49,981 bases of DNA from Lachnospiraceae bacterium UBA7179 (GTDB lineage: Bacteria > Bacillota > Clostridia > Lachnospirales > Lachnospiraceae). A program made the position numbers and the translations under genes. The stretch is from positions 1-49,981 of the forward strand of contig DKVL01000081.1 of NCBI GenBank assembly GCA_002491195.1. Direction: 5' to 3'. How positions within the stretch are numbered: the stretch's first letter is position 1; the number at the start of each line of letters is the position of its first letter. Below the pieces are notes generated by a model. The model did no database searches and was not told the origin of the DNA. It saw only the letters and a list, made by a program, of their open reading frames with translations. Positions 40,619 to 48,167 of the stretch are shown in pieces.

Positions 40619-40670
40619 AAGCTGCCGGAGTGTTCATTTCCCCGAATGAATCTCTGGCAGCTTTGCTTTT
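40619..40670 (+). terminator. Attenuator-like hairpin in the leader of the kinase gene
   Basis: AAGCTGCC (40619-40626) pairs with GGCAGCTT (40656-40663), with GAG/CTC and TTCATT/AATGAA continuing the stem, then TGCTTTT. It lies between the promoter and the kinase start, so it may attenuate transcription. Confidence 0.6.
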
Positions 40671-40730
40671 GGTGAGCAGGAGTACACAGAAAAAGTGGAT
40701 GTTTTGGCGGTTAAGGAGGCGCGAAGTGGT

Positions 40731-42101
40731 ATGTTAGGAGGGCCGGTCTATGTAGCGCTGATACGATTGGCGCTGAATCTGGCAGGGACGGTGCTGCTGT
40801 TTTGTCTGATCAGTGAATCGCGGTATAATTTTAAAAAGACAGTGATCTGTTATGGAGGATTTTGTGTGGCTGCAGTCGTGCTGTCCTGTATCTGGTATGT
40901 GGTCGACTGGTTGAGCTATGTGCGGCTGGTAACGTTTGCAGTGTATATGTGTTTTTGCGTTTTTGCGGTTTTTATGAGCAGGGATCCGATCTATCTGGTT
41001 GTGTATAAGCTCGCGCTTAATTTTTATCTGTTGGCAGTGTTTATGATCGGCGGGATTGAAATTTCCACGATTTTTTTTAACGGGAACATATGGGTTGACA
41101 TTATCATTCGCATCGTACTGATTGCGGGGATCGCATATTTTATCAATAAAAAGATTAAAGATTCCATCAGGGGATTTGGATATTATGTGGAGAATGAGCT
41201 GGACAGGTTCAGTGTCGGTGTTATGGTGCTCAGTATTCTTTCCGGTATTGGTTTTATATTGAATCCCAATTTGCAGGATGCGACGCCCTATCGCCTGTTT
41301 CAGATTGTCATGAACCTATTTTTGACAGGCTCTTTGCAACTGCTGGTATTTCGGCTCTATCTGCATATTGGAAAAGAGAAAAAGTACCAGAAAGAAAACC
41401 AGCTGATGCAGATGAATCACCGGCTGCTGGAGCGGAATATGGAGCTTCTGGAGGAATCGGTGGAGTCCAGCAGACGGATCCGTCACGATGCCAGACATCA
41501 CAACACAGTGATTGCGGAATATGCCCGCAGGGGGCAGAACGAAGAGCTTTTGCAATATCTGAAAGAATATGACAGGGAGACGGACGCGCATACAGCCGAG
41601 AGTATCTGTGGCAACACCACGGTCAACAATCTCTTGTCAGCGTATACCAGAAGGGCCAGGAAAGAGCAGATTAAGGTTACGCTTGACGTGGAGCTGGGCG
41701 GAAATCTGACGATACCCAATATCGATCTGGTCACGATACTGGCCAATGCCTATGAGAATGCGATCTATGGCTGCATCGAGGTAAAAAAGCAATATCCAGG
41801 GAGGGAGTGTTTCATTCAGCTGGTACTCAAAAAAAAGAAAAATAAACTGGTGATCAGCTGCAGAAATACATGCCGGATTGAGACGGAAGTAAAAAACGGA
41901 CAGCCAAAACCGGAGTTTACAGGCGGTGTTGGCGTGTTGAGTATCATCAAAACGGCGGAGAATTTTCATGGGGAGTATGAGTTTAAGAATGATAACGGGG
42001 TGTTTGTATTTCGGTTGATTATGAACATTCCGGCGGCTGGAGAAGATAAAACGGAAGGGAAGAGAGGAACGGGCGATGTATCGGATAGCACTCTGCGATG
42101 A
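40731..42101 (+). CDS. GHKL-type sensor histidine kinase (AgrC-like)
   Basis: A 456-residue kinase. The first about 210 residues hold six to seven membrane segments, the AgrC/ComD-type peptide-sensor plan. A helical linker leads to SSRRIRHDARHHNTVIAEYA with the phospho-His, then a GHKL ATPase with N box TILANAYENAIYG and GGVGVLSI. The ATG at 40731 is preferred (AAGGAGG 11 bp upstream) over an upstream GTG. It overlaps the regulator gene by 26 bp. No agrB or agrD gene is nearby, so its ligand is unknown. Confidence 0.9.
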   Translation: MLGGPVYVALIRLALNLAGTVLLFCLISESRYNFKKTVICYGGFCVAAVVLSCIWYVVDWLSYVRLVTFAVYMCFCVFAVFMSRDPIYLVVYKLALNFYLLAVFMIGGIEISTIFFNGNIWVDIIIRIVLIAGIAYFINKKIKDSIRGFGYYVENELDRFSVGVMVLSILSGIGFILNPNLQDATPYRLFQIVMNLFLTGSLQLLVFRLYLHIGKEKKYQKENQLMQMNHRLLERNMELLEESVESSRRIRHDARHHNTVIAEYARRGQNEELLQYLKEYDRETDAHTAESICGNTTVNNLLSAYTRRARKEQIKVTLDVELGGNLTIPNIDLVTILANAYENAIYGCIEVKKQYPGRECFIQLVLKKKKNKLVISCRNTCRIETEVKNGQPKPEFTGGVGVLSIIKTAENFHGEYEFKNDNGVFVFRLIMNIPAAGEDKTEGKRGTGDVSDSTLR

Positions 42102-42813
42102 TGAGACGGCGGAATTACATGAGACAGAACGAATGTTAAAGGAGTATGAGGAGGGGCATTCCGAAGCAGAGTTTATAATCAAATGCTTTGAAAGTGCAGA
42201 GGAACTGTTGAATCAGGTCCGGGAGAACAGTTATGTACCGGATTTTATAATAATGGATATATACATGCCGGAAAAGTTGGGGATTGAGGTGGCTCATGAG
42301 CTGCGCGACATGGGCAGCAAGGGGCGGATCATCTTCCTCACCAGATCAAGGGAGCACGCGCTCGATGCGTTCGGCGTGGAGGCGTCCCAGTATCTGATCA
42401 AGCCAATCACAGAAAAAGTACTGTTTCCGGTGTTGGATAAGCTGCTGGGAGATATGGAAGAGACGCGCAGGAAATATCTGCTGCTGCGCATCGACGGAAG
42501 GATACAGCGTGTGGCGGTGAACGATATTGTATACTGTGAGGCAGAGGGGAAGACGCAGCATCTGTATCTATCCAACGGCACACAGTATGAACTCCGGCGG
42601 ACGATGGCTGAGATCTACGAGATGCTTGCCTGTTACCGGGAATTTTCGCGGGTGGGCGTGGCATACATTGTGAATCTGGAACATGTGGACAGCCTGAATG
42701 CGCAGGAAGTAGAGATGGATAACGGGAAGAAGATCTATCTTCCGCGGGGATCCTACCAGCCCTTGCGGGAGCGGTATTTTAGTTACTACTGCGAGGAGAA
42801 TGAGGTGTTATAG
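42076..42813 (+). CDS. LytTR-family response regulator (AgrA-like)
   Basis: A 245-residue protein: receiver domain with CDDE acidic pocket, phospho-Asp in FIIMDIYMP and Lys in YLIKPI. The C-terminal LytTR domain (about 140-240) has VNDIVYCEAEGKTQHLYL and FSRVGVAYIVNLEHVDSL. LytTR proteins bind pairs of short direct repeats two helical turns apart, as found at 40519-40549. Its last 28 bp overlap the convergent Fic gene. Confidence 0.93.
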   Translation: MYRIALCDDETAELHETERMLKEYEEGHSEAEFIIKCFESAEELLNQVRENSYVPDFIIMDIYMPEKLGIEVAHELRDMGSKGRIIFLTRSREHALDAFGVEASQYLIKPITEKVLFPVLDKLLGDMEETRRKYLLLRIDGRIQRVAVNDIVYCEAEGKTQHLYLSNGTQYELRRTMAEIYEMLACYREFSRVGVAYIVNLEHVDSLNAQEVEMDNGKKIYLPRGSYQPLRERYFSYYCEENEVL

Positions 42814-43550
42814 CGTGCGATTTGTTTTTCCCATGTTTTTTCCGTCTGTTTTACTAAAAAGGCACGAAACACATTGAGATCCTGTTTGGAATCCCATGCT
42901 TCCAGTGCCCCGTAATACTCTTTGCGGTCCTCCTCGTGTATGGTGATGGGCGGATGGTTGTGCATGACAAGAAAATAGTTCATTGCAAGCCTTCCGGTAC
43001 GCCCGTTTCCGTCCGCAAAAGGATGAATGTTTTCGAATTTGGCATGAAAATATGCCGCCGCAGTCAGGGCATTTCGTTCTGAGATGCCCTCAAGTTCTGA
43101 AAGCAGTTCTGAGAGCTCCTCTTGCACATCTTCCGGCGCAGCGCCGATCTCATTTCTACCGGTTACAAAGTCATGATGCTTGTATTCTCCAGGGCGTTCG
43201 CCCAACTGCCATCTGCGTGTGTCGTAGGTGTTTTGTGTCAGAAGGCACTGCAGTTCTTTTACAAAAGTTTCATCAAGTACGCGTTTGTTATGAAAGGCGG
43301 TCAGGAAAAATTCATATGCATCTTTGGAATTACGGATCTCAAAAAGTGTCCTCAGATCTCCCGTGTAAGATGTCACACCATCATGCTCAAAAATCTCCCT
43401 GGTATCGTGATAAGTAACGTTGTCATTTTCTATTTTGCCAGAGTGGTATGAAAATAAAATACTGTGGCTGTTTAAGGCCTCTGCTAATTCGGCATCAGTG
43501 GCGATCTGTTTCTGCTGCCATAGCGTGATGGCTTTCTCATAATTGGTCAT
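42786..43550 (-). CDS. Fic-domain protein (class II-like, self-inhibited)
   Basis: About 254 residues. The catalytic motif HPFADGNGRTGRLAMN is complete, so transfer of AMP (or another phosphate group) to a target protein is expected. An inhibitory motif S-x-x-x-E-N is visible as SGKIEN near residue 40, placing it among Fic proteins with an N-terminal inhibitory helix in the same chain. No separate antitoxin gene is needed. The ATG at 43550 has AAGGAGG 9 bp upstream; GTG 43556 is too close. Convergent with, and overlapping, the LytTR gene. Confidence 0.9.
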   Translation of the reverse strand: MTNYEKAITLWQQKQIATDAELAEALNSHSILFSYHSGKIENDNVTYHDTREIFEHDGVTSYTGDLRTLFEIRNSKDAYEFFLTAFHNKRVLDETFVKELQCLLTQNTYDTRRWQLGERPGEYKHHDFVTGRNEIGAAPEDVQEELSELLSELEGISERNALTAAAYFHAKFENIHPFADGNGRTGRLAMNYFLVMHNHPPITIHEEDRKEYYGALEAWDSKQDLNVFRAFLVKQTEKTWEKQIARYNTSFSSQ

Positions 43551-43571
43551 GAACACACACCTCCTTATCCT

Positions 43572-43600
43572 AATATATCACATGCAGCAGGCGTGCGCAA
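43572..43600 (-). promoter_or_regulatory. Promoter of the Fic gene
   Basis: Minus strand: TTGCGC (43600-43595), a 17-bp spacer and TATATT (43577-43572), close to the ribosome site. Confidence 0.5.
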
Positions 43601-43653
43601 TCTGGGAATGAATTTCAAAACCTTTCCTCTGCATGGGGCTGTGCATAAAAAAG

Positions 43654-43699
43654 TTTAGCGAGATTCTCGCTAAATGAACTTAGCGGATAAATCACTAAG
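43654..43699 (+). promoter_or_regulatory. Two operator-like palindromes before the small XRE gene
   Basis: TTTAGCGAG, ATT, CTCGCTAAA (43654-43674) is a perfect 9-3-9 palindrome. CTTAGCG...CACTAAG (43679-43699) is a degenerate second copy, with centres 25 bp apart. TATGAT at 43700-43705 is a possible -10. Likely the self-operator of the XRE protein at 43724; it could also influence the divergent Fic gene. Confidence 0.65.
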
Positions 43700-43723
43700 C
43701 TATGATATTATTGAGGTGATTAT

Positions 43724-43960
43724 ATGCGCTATGCACGATTGAGAGATTTGAGGGAAGATCATGATCTGACACAGAAGCAGCTTGCTGCGAGACTGCAGTG
43801 CAGCCAACGGATCTACAGCGACTATGAGACAGGCAGAGTGGGAATTCCTGCGGAGATATTGATCCGCCTTGCGATTGTCTACAATACAAGTGTTGATTAT
43901 CTGCTGGATCTGACAGATGAGAGGGAGCCTTATGCCAGAAAAGTGAAGGAACGAATATAG
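43724..43960 (+). CDS. Small XRE-family regulator
   Basis: A 78-residue protein with one HTH domain: RLRDLREDHDLTQKQLAARL, SQRIYSDYETGRVGIP, LIRLAIVYNTSVDYLLDLTD. GAGGTGATT precedes the ATG. It lies between the Fic gene (divergent) and the first TPR regulator (45 bp downstream, same strand), so it may be co-transcribed with the peptide-signalling genes. Confidence 0.9.
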   Translation: MRYARLRDLREDHDLTQKQLAARLQCSQRIYSDYETGRVGIPAEILIRLAIVYNTSVDYLLDLTDEREPYARKVKERI

Positions 43961-44005
43961 AAGATAGCGAAAACGTACAGGATACTGTATATGGAGGAGA
44001 AAGCC

Positions 44006-45826
44006 ATGATGCAGCAGCTAGGTATCATGCTCTGCAAAGAGCGTGAGAAAATAGGTGAAAAACAAAAGCGTGTAGTGGAGGGAATTATAAATTTATCCGA
44101 CTTAAGCAGGGTGGAGAATGGAACGATGGAAGTTGATTATTTCACGCTGCAGGCGTTGTTCGAGCGGCTGGGGAAGTCCATCGACAAGCTGGAGCTGACG
44201 ATATCCTGCGAGGAATATGAGGCTATTGAATATCGGGCGGAGATCGAACGCAGCATAGAGGAGCAGGATCTGGGAAGGCTGGAAGAACTGATCGCAGGCT
44301 ATGGTACATACAATGAGAAAAAGCGCACGATCCACAGGCAATACAAAGCTGTGCTGCGGGCAATGGCGCAATATGCCAAAGACCAGGATTATGCGTCCTG
44401 CCTGCAGGGGATGGAGCAGGCACTTGCATACACCCGGCACGATGACTGGATGCAGAAAATCGAATCAGGACTGTGTCTTTGCAATCAGGAAATACGGATC
44501 ATACTGATGATCGCATACTGTCAGTGGAAACTCGGAAACACGGACGGACTCGCAGGGCAGCTGGAACATCTGGGTGGATATATACGATCCCACTACACGG
44601 ACACGGAGGAGCAGGTAAAGGTCTATCCACACTGTATGTGGCTGTTGGGGCAGCTCTATCTGGAACAGGACAGGGTTGAAGCGGCATATATCACGTGCGG
44701 AGAGGGAAAGGAATCGCTCATAGAGAATGGTTCTCTCAATCCTTTGTGGGAGATCCTGAAGCTGGAAGAGACCTGTCTGGAAAAACTGGGCAGGCAGGAA
44801 GAACTGCTTCAGTGCAGGAAATATCAGGAGGCAGTCGCATTTTTATACAGAGCAGCGGGAGCGCATCCGGTATCCAGTATGATGATTCCATTTTTTAAAA
44901 GCAGTTTTCAGGGAGAGTTTGTCCTTTCCAATGAACTGGTGAGGGATCTGCGGGAGTCAAGAGGACTGTCGCAGGAGGAGTTTGGTGCGGATATCTGCGC
45001 ACAGGAAACGTTGTCGCGGATCGAGCGTGGCAAGAGAAGTCCCAACAAGAAGAATCTCTATCAGCTGCTTAAGCGGGTGGGCATGGAGCGGGAGAATTAT
45101 TATGGATTTATCGAGGCGGATGATTATGAACTGTATGAGAAAGTCAGGGAGTATAACCGGTGCTTTCCGAAGGGCAGGCTGGAGGAGGCCTGGAGACTGC
45201 TGGATGAGATCGAAAAAGAGGTGGACATGACGAAAGCAGTCAACAGGCAGTTTGTTGGAACAGGGCAAATCTTCCAGCAGACAGTTCAAGGTAAATTGTC
45301 TTTGGAACAGGCCAATCAGCAGCTTGGGAAATTGTTTTATCTGACGATGCCGCCCGTTGCTTCGGGCAAGCTGATTTATCGGGTGCCCTTTCGGACAGAG
45401 TATATTATATTGAACCATATCGCGATCAATCTGAAGAAAGATGGTAAAATGGAAGAGGCACTTCAGATTTATGAGGAGTTGTTGCAATGTTATAAAAAAA
45501 GCAGAGTATTGATGCGATATCATGCTGTGCCAGGATTAACGTTATATATAAACTATACGGGATTTCTGGAAGAGCACGATGAGTTAGAAAAGGCAGAGAC
45601 GATTGGCATGGAAGGATTGCATCACAGTCTGGAATGCTGCCGGGGAGATATAGCAGGAGACATCCTGGCAAACCTGTCCCTCGTATATGGGAAACAAGGT
45701 TTGCCAGCGCTGGAAGAAACGTATCTTAGATATGGATATGAGTTGCTTTGTTTGTATGACAGGAGAAATGAGACTGGTGTGTTACAGAGAGCATATCAGG
45801 ATAAGTTTCATAAAGAACTTGATTAA
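44006..45826 (+). CDS. Double-HTH, TPR-like regulator, copy A (RRNPP-like peptide receptor candidate)
   Basis: A 606-residue cytoplasmic protein. An XRE-type HTH at residues about 5-60 (CKEREKIGEKQKRVVEG, LSDLSRVENGTMEV) is followed by TPR-like helices to about 300. A second XRE HTH spans about 309-368 (RDLRESRGLSQEEFGADIC, ETLSRIERGKRSPNKKN), then TPR-like helices run to the end. HTH plus TPR is the plan of RRNPP receptors (PlcR, PrgX, Rgg), but those carry one HTH in 280-420 residues. Nearly identical to copy B except in a block of about 150 residues from EIEKEVDMT to GDIAGD. Start 44006 matches copy B; GGAGGAG lies 6 bp upstream. Confidence 0.82.
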   Translation: MMQQLGIMLCKEREKIGEKQKRVVEGIINLSDLSRVENGTMEVDYFTLQALFERLGKSIDKLELTISCEEYEAIEYRAEIERSIEEQDLGRLEELIAGYGTYNEKKRTIHRQYKAVLRAMAQYAKDQDYASCLQGMEQALAYTRHDDWMQKIESGLCLCNQEIRIILMIAYCQWKLGNTDGLAGQLEHLGGYIRSHYTDTEEQVKVYPHCMWLLGQLYLEQDRVEAAYITCGEGKESLIENGSLNPLWEILKLEETCLEKLGRQEELLQCRKYQEAVAFLYRAAGAHPVSSMMIPFFKSSFQGEFVLSNELVRDLRESRGLSQEEFGADICAQETLSRIERGKRSPNKKNLYQLLKRVGMERENYYGFIEADDYELYEKVREYNRCFPKGRLEEAWRLLDEIEKEVDMTKAVNRQFVGTGQIFQQTVQGKLSLEQANQQLGKLFYLTMPPVASGKLIYRVPFRTEYIILNHIAINLKKDGKMEEALQIYEELLQCYKKSRVLMRYHAVPGLTLYINYTGFLEEHDELEKAETIGMEGLHHSLECCRGDIAGDILANLSLVYGKQGLPALEETYLRYGYELLCLYDRRNETGVLQRAYQDKFHKELD

Positions 45827-45901
45827 TTTAACATTTTCTTGTATAAAGTACACATATGAACTAATCCTGGAGTCATCACTCTGGATGGAAAATAATCCGT
45901 T
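45827..45901 (-). pseudogene. Headless remnant of the signalling-peptide gene behind copy A
   Basis: The minus strand reads SDDSRISSYVYFIQENV (codons 45877-45830 plus flank), matching DDSGISPYAYYLQEDVN of the intact peptide at 47742-47876. There is no start codon or signal sequence: the frame begins after a stop at 45904. One extra T relative to the intact copy removes the stop at the normal place. DNA on both sides aligns with the intact copy, so this is a duplicate that lost its 5' part. Confidence 0.7.
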
Positions 45902-45924
45902 TCATATTTGAGGAGGAGAAAGCC

Positions 45925-47745
45925 ATGATGCAGCAGCTGGGTATCATGCTCTGCAAAGAGCGTGAGAAAATGGGTGAAAAACAAAAGAATGTGGCAAAGG
46001 GGATCATAAGCATATCCGACTTGAGCAAGGTGGAGAACGGCGCGATGGAGATTGATTATTTCACGCTGCAGGCGCTGTTCGAGCGGCTGGGGAAGTCCAT
46101 CGACAAGCTGGAGCTGACGATATCCTGCGAGGAATATGATTCCATCGCATATCGCGTGGAGATTGAGCGCAGCATAGAGGAGCAGGATCTGGGAAAGCTG
46201 GAAGAACTGATCGCAGGCTATAGTACATACAATGAGAAGAAGCGCACGATCCATAAGCAATACAAAGCTGTGCTGCGGGCATTGGCGCAATATGCCAAAG
46301 ACCAGGATTATGCGTCCTGCCTGCGGGGGATGAAGCAGGCGCTTGCATATACCCGGCATGATGACTGGAGACAGAAAGTCAGATCAGGACTGTGTCTTTG
46401 CAATCAGGAAATACGGATCATACTGATGATCGCATACTGTCAGTGGAAGCTCGGAAACACGGACGGACTTGCAGGGCAGCTGGAACAGCTGGGCGGATAT
46501 ATACTGTCCCACTACACAGACACGGAGGAGCAGGTAAAGGTCTATCCGCACTGTATGTGGCTGCTGGGGCAGCTATATCTGGAGCAGGACAGGGTCGAGG
46601 CGGCATATACCACATGCGGAAAGGGAAAGGAATCACTTATAGAGAATGGTTCCCTCAATCCTTTGTGGGAGATCCTGGAGCTGGAAGAGACCTGTCTGGA
46701 AAAACTGGGCAGACAGGAAGAACTGCTTCAGTGCAGGAAATATCAGGAGGCAGTCGCATTTTTATACAGAGTAGCGGGAGCGCATCCAGCATCCAGTATG
46801 ATGATTCCATTTTTTAAAAGCAGTTTTCAGGGAGAGTTTGTCCTTTCCAATGAACTGGTGAGGGATCTGCGGGAGTCCAGAGGGCTGTCGCAGGAGGAGT
46901 TTGGCGCGGATATCTGCGCACGGGAAACGTTGTCGCGGATCGAGAGCGGCAAGAGCAGTCCCAACAAGAAGAATCTCTATCAGCTGCTTAAGCGAATGGG
47001 CATGGAACGGGAGAATTATTATGGATTTATCGAGGCGGATGATTATGAACTGTATGAGAAAGTGAGGGAGTATAACAGGTGCTTTCCGAAGGGCAGGCTG
47101 GAGGAAGCCTGGAGACTGCTGGATGAGATAGAAAATGGAATTGATCTGGCTGTTCGGGTTAACCGACAGTTTATTGAAATGGGGCATATTACGAAACAAA
47201 TAGCCCAAGGCACGTTGTCAAGAGAACATGCAATTGAGCTATATAAGGAATTGCTGGATTTGACGATGCCGCCAGTGGATTCTGGTGTGATGATATACCG
47301 TGTTCCATTTCGGATGGAATATGTGTTATGGAACAAGATAGCAATTAATCTGAGTAAAGTCGGCAAAGCGGAAGAAACACTTAATATCTATGAGAAACTG
47401 GTGCAATGCTATAAGAGAAGTAAAGTTTCAATGATGTATCATGCTGTTCCAGGGTTATCATTATATATAAATTATACTGGTATTTTGGAAGAACAAAATG
47501 AGTTAAAAAAAGCGGAGGAGATTGGAAAAGAAGGATTGCAGCACAGTCTGAAATGTTGTCGCGGAGATATGGCAGGAGACATTCTGGCAAACCTGTCTCT
47601 GGTATACGGTAAACAAGGTTTGCCAGCGCTAGAAGAAACTTATCTTAGATATGGATATGATTTGCTTTGTTTGTATGACAGGAGAAATGAGACTGGTATT
47701 TTACAGAGAGCATATCAGGATAAGTTTCATAAAGAACTTGATTAA
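45925..47745 (+). CDS. Double-HTH, TPR-like regulator, copy B (RRNPP-like peptide receptor candidate)
   Basis: A 606-residue paralogue of copy A in direct tandem, 98 bp downstream. It has the same two XRE HTH domains (CKEREKMGEKQKNVAKG, LSKVENGAMEI; RDLRESRGLSQEEFGADIC, ETLSRIESGKSSPNKKN) and TPR-like helices. The DNA of the first about 1.2 kb is almost the same as copy A. Residues about 403-553 differ strongly, and the last 50 residues are again nearly identical. The stop codon overlaps by 4 bp the stop of a convergent gene for a secreted peptide, the natural candidate ligand. GGAGGAG lies 6 bp before ATG 45925. Confidence 0.82.
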   Translation: MMQQLGIMLCKEREKMGEKQKNVAKGIISISDLSKVENGAMEIDYFTLQALFERLGKSIDKLELTISCEEYDSIAYRVEIERSIEEQDLGKLEELIAGYSTYNEKKRTIHKQYKAVLRALAQYAKDQDYASCLRGMKQALAYTRHDDWRQKVRSGLCLCNQEIRIILMIAYCQWKLGNTDGLAGQLEQLGGYILSHYTDTEEQVKVYPHCMWLLGQLYLEQDRVEAAYTTCGKGKESLIENGSLNPLWEILELEETCLEKLGRQEELLQCRKYQEAVAFLYRVAGAHPASSMMIPFFKSSFQGEFVLSNELVRDLRESRGLSQEEFGADICARETLSRIESGKSSPNKKNLYQLLKRMGMERENYYGFIEADDYELYEKVREYNRCFPKGRLEEAWRLLDEIENGIDLAVRVNRQFIEMGHITKQIAQGTLSREHAIELYKELLDLTMPPVDSGVMIYRVPFRMEYVLWNKIAINLSKVGKAEETLNIYEKLVQCYKRSKVSMMYHAVPGLSLYINYTGILEEQNELKKAEEIGKEGLQHSLKCCRGDMAGDILANLSLVYGKQGLPALEETYLRYGYDLLCLYDRRNETGILQRAYQDKFHKELD

Positions 47746-47876
47746 TTAACATCTTCTTGCAAATAGTACGCATATGGACTAATCCCAGAGTCATCACCAT
47801 TGTCGTCATCCGGAATTGGCGGGACAACAACCGTTACCAAACATAACATTAGAAGAGTAGCAATTACTTTTTTCAT
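47742..47876 (-). CDS. 44-residue secreted peptide precursor (candidate signalling peptide)
   Basis: A minus-strand gene with a strong ribosome site: AAGGAGG, 10 bp, ATG at 47876. The product starts MKKVIATLLMLCLVTVVV, a lysine-led hydrophobic signal sequence. PPIP and an acidic stretch DDDNGDD follow, and it ends SGISPYAYYLQEDVN. The size and plan (secreted pro-peptide with C-terminal signal) match PapR/Phr-type propeptides. The remnant behind copy A keeps the pattern DDSxISxYxYxxQExV, marking the C-terminal half as the conserved, probably active part. It converges on copy B with a 4-bp overlap of stop codons. Export by Sec and re-import by an oligopeptide permease are inferred. Confidence 0.78.
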   Translation of the reverse strand: MKKVIATLLMLCLVTVVVPPIPDDDNGDDSGISPYAYYLQEDVN

Positions 47877-47904
47877 GATTCAATAACCTCCTTAAATACA
47901 TAGC

Positions 47905-47935
47905 TTAAATTAACATTTAATTCCATAGTATAATA
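47905..47935 (-). promoter_or_regulatory. Promoter region of the peptide gene
   Basis: Minus strand: overlapping -10 candidates TATTAT (47935-47930) and TATACT (47932-47927), with no good -35 at 17 bp. TTAAAT, TAAC, ATTTAA (47905-47920) is a perfect 6-4-6 palindrome just downstream. The missing -35 suits a promoter that needs an activator. Confidence 0.4.
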
Positions 47936-47944
47936 AAGGCATAG

Positions 47945-47999
47945 AAAAGTCTGTGACGTTTTTTGAAAAAATTTTTTTCAAAAAACGACATAGACTTTT
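47945..47999. terminator. 27-bp near-perfect palindrome, terminator-like
   Basis: The arms 47945-47971 and 47972-47999 pair at about 25 of 27 positions (AAAAGTCT...CGTTTTTTGAAAAAA against its complement), with virtually no loop. Six T follow on the plus strand. It can end transcripts reading through copy B and across the peptide gene in antisense; an operator role is also possible. Confidence 0.6.
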
Positions 48000-48100
48000 T
48001 TATATGTGAACGATACCATTTTATACAAAGTTCGATTAAATATAACAAATTTCGCGGGGCCTGAAAGAGAAGGCAGAGAATGAGTAAGGGCATAAAATTA

Positions 48101-48121
48101 TATACCAGGATATCTGGTATA
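48101..48121 (+). promoter_or_regulatory. Perfect 8-5-8 palindrome before the paralogous pair
   Basis: TATACCAG, GATAT, CTGGTATA, 46 bp before the start at 48168. Candidate operator; regulator unknown. Confidence 0.45.
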
Positions 48122-48167
48122 AGGCAGCAATAGAAACAAAAAAATTGAAAACAAGGAGGAAAATGTA

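Noticed and set aside
40731..42813. Complete agr-type quorum-sensing locus
   Set aside because: Only kinase and regulator are present; no AgrB-like protease or AgrD-like peptide gene is found nearby.
45823..46359. Minus-strand frame of 178 codons opposite copy B, ending over the peptide remnant
   Set aside because: Mostly antisense to the receptor. A similar frame exists opposite copy A, as expected from duplication, and the peptide remnant lies in a different frame.
47645..47830. Minus-strand frame of 61 codons overlapping the peptide gene
   Set aside because: It is in a different frame from the 44-codon gene, lacks a ribosome site and extends antisense into the receptor.
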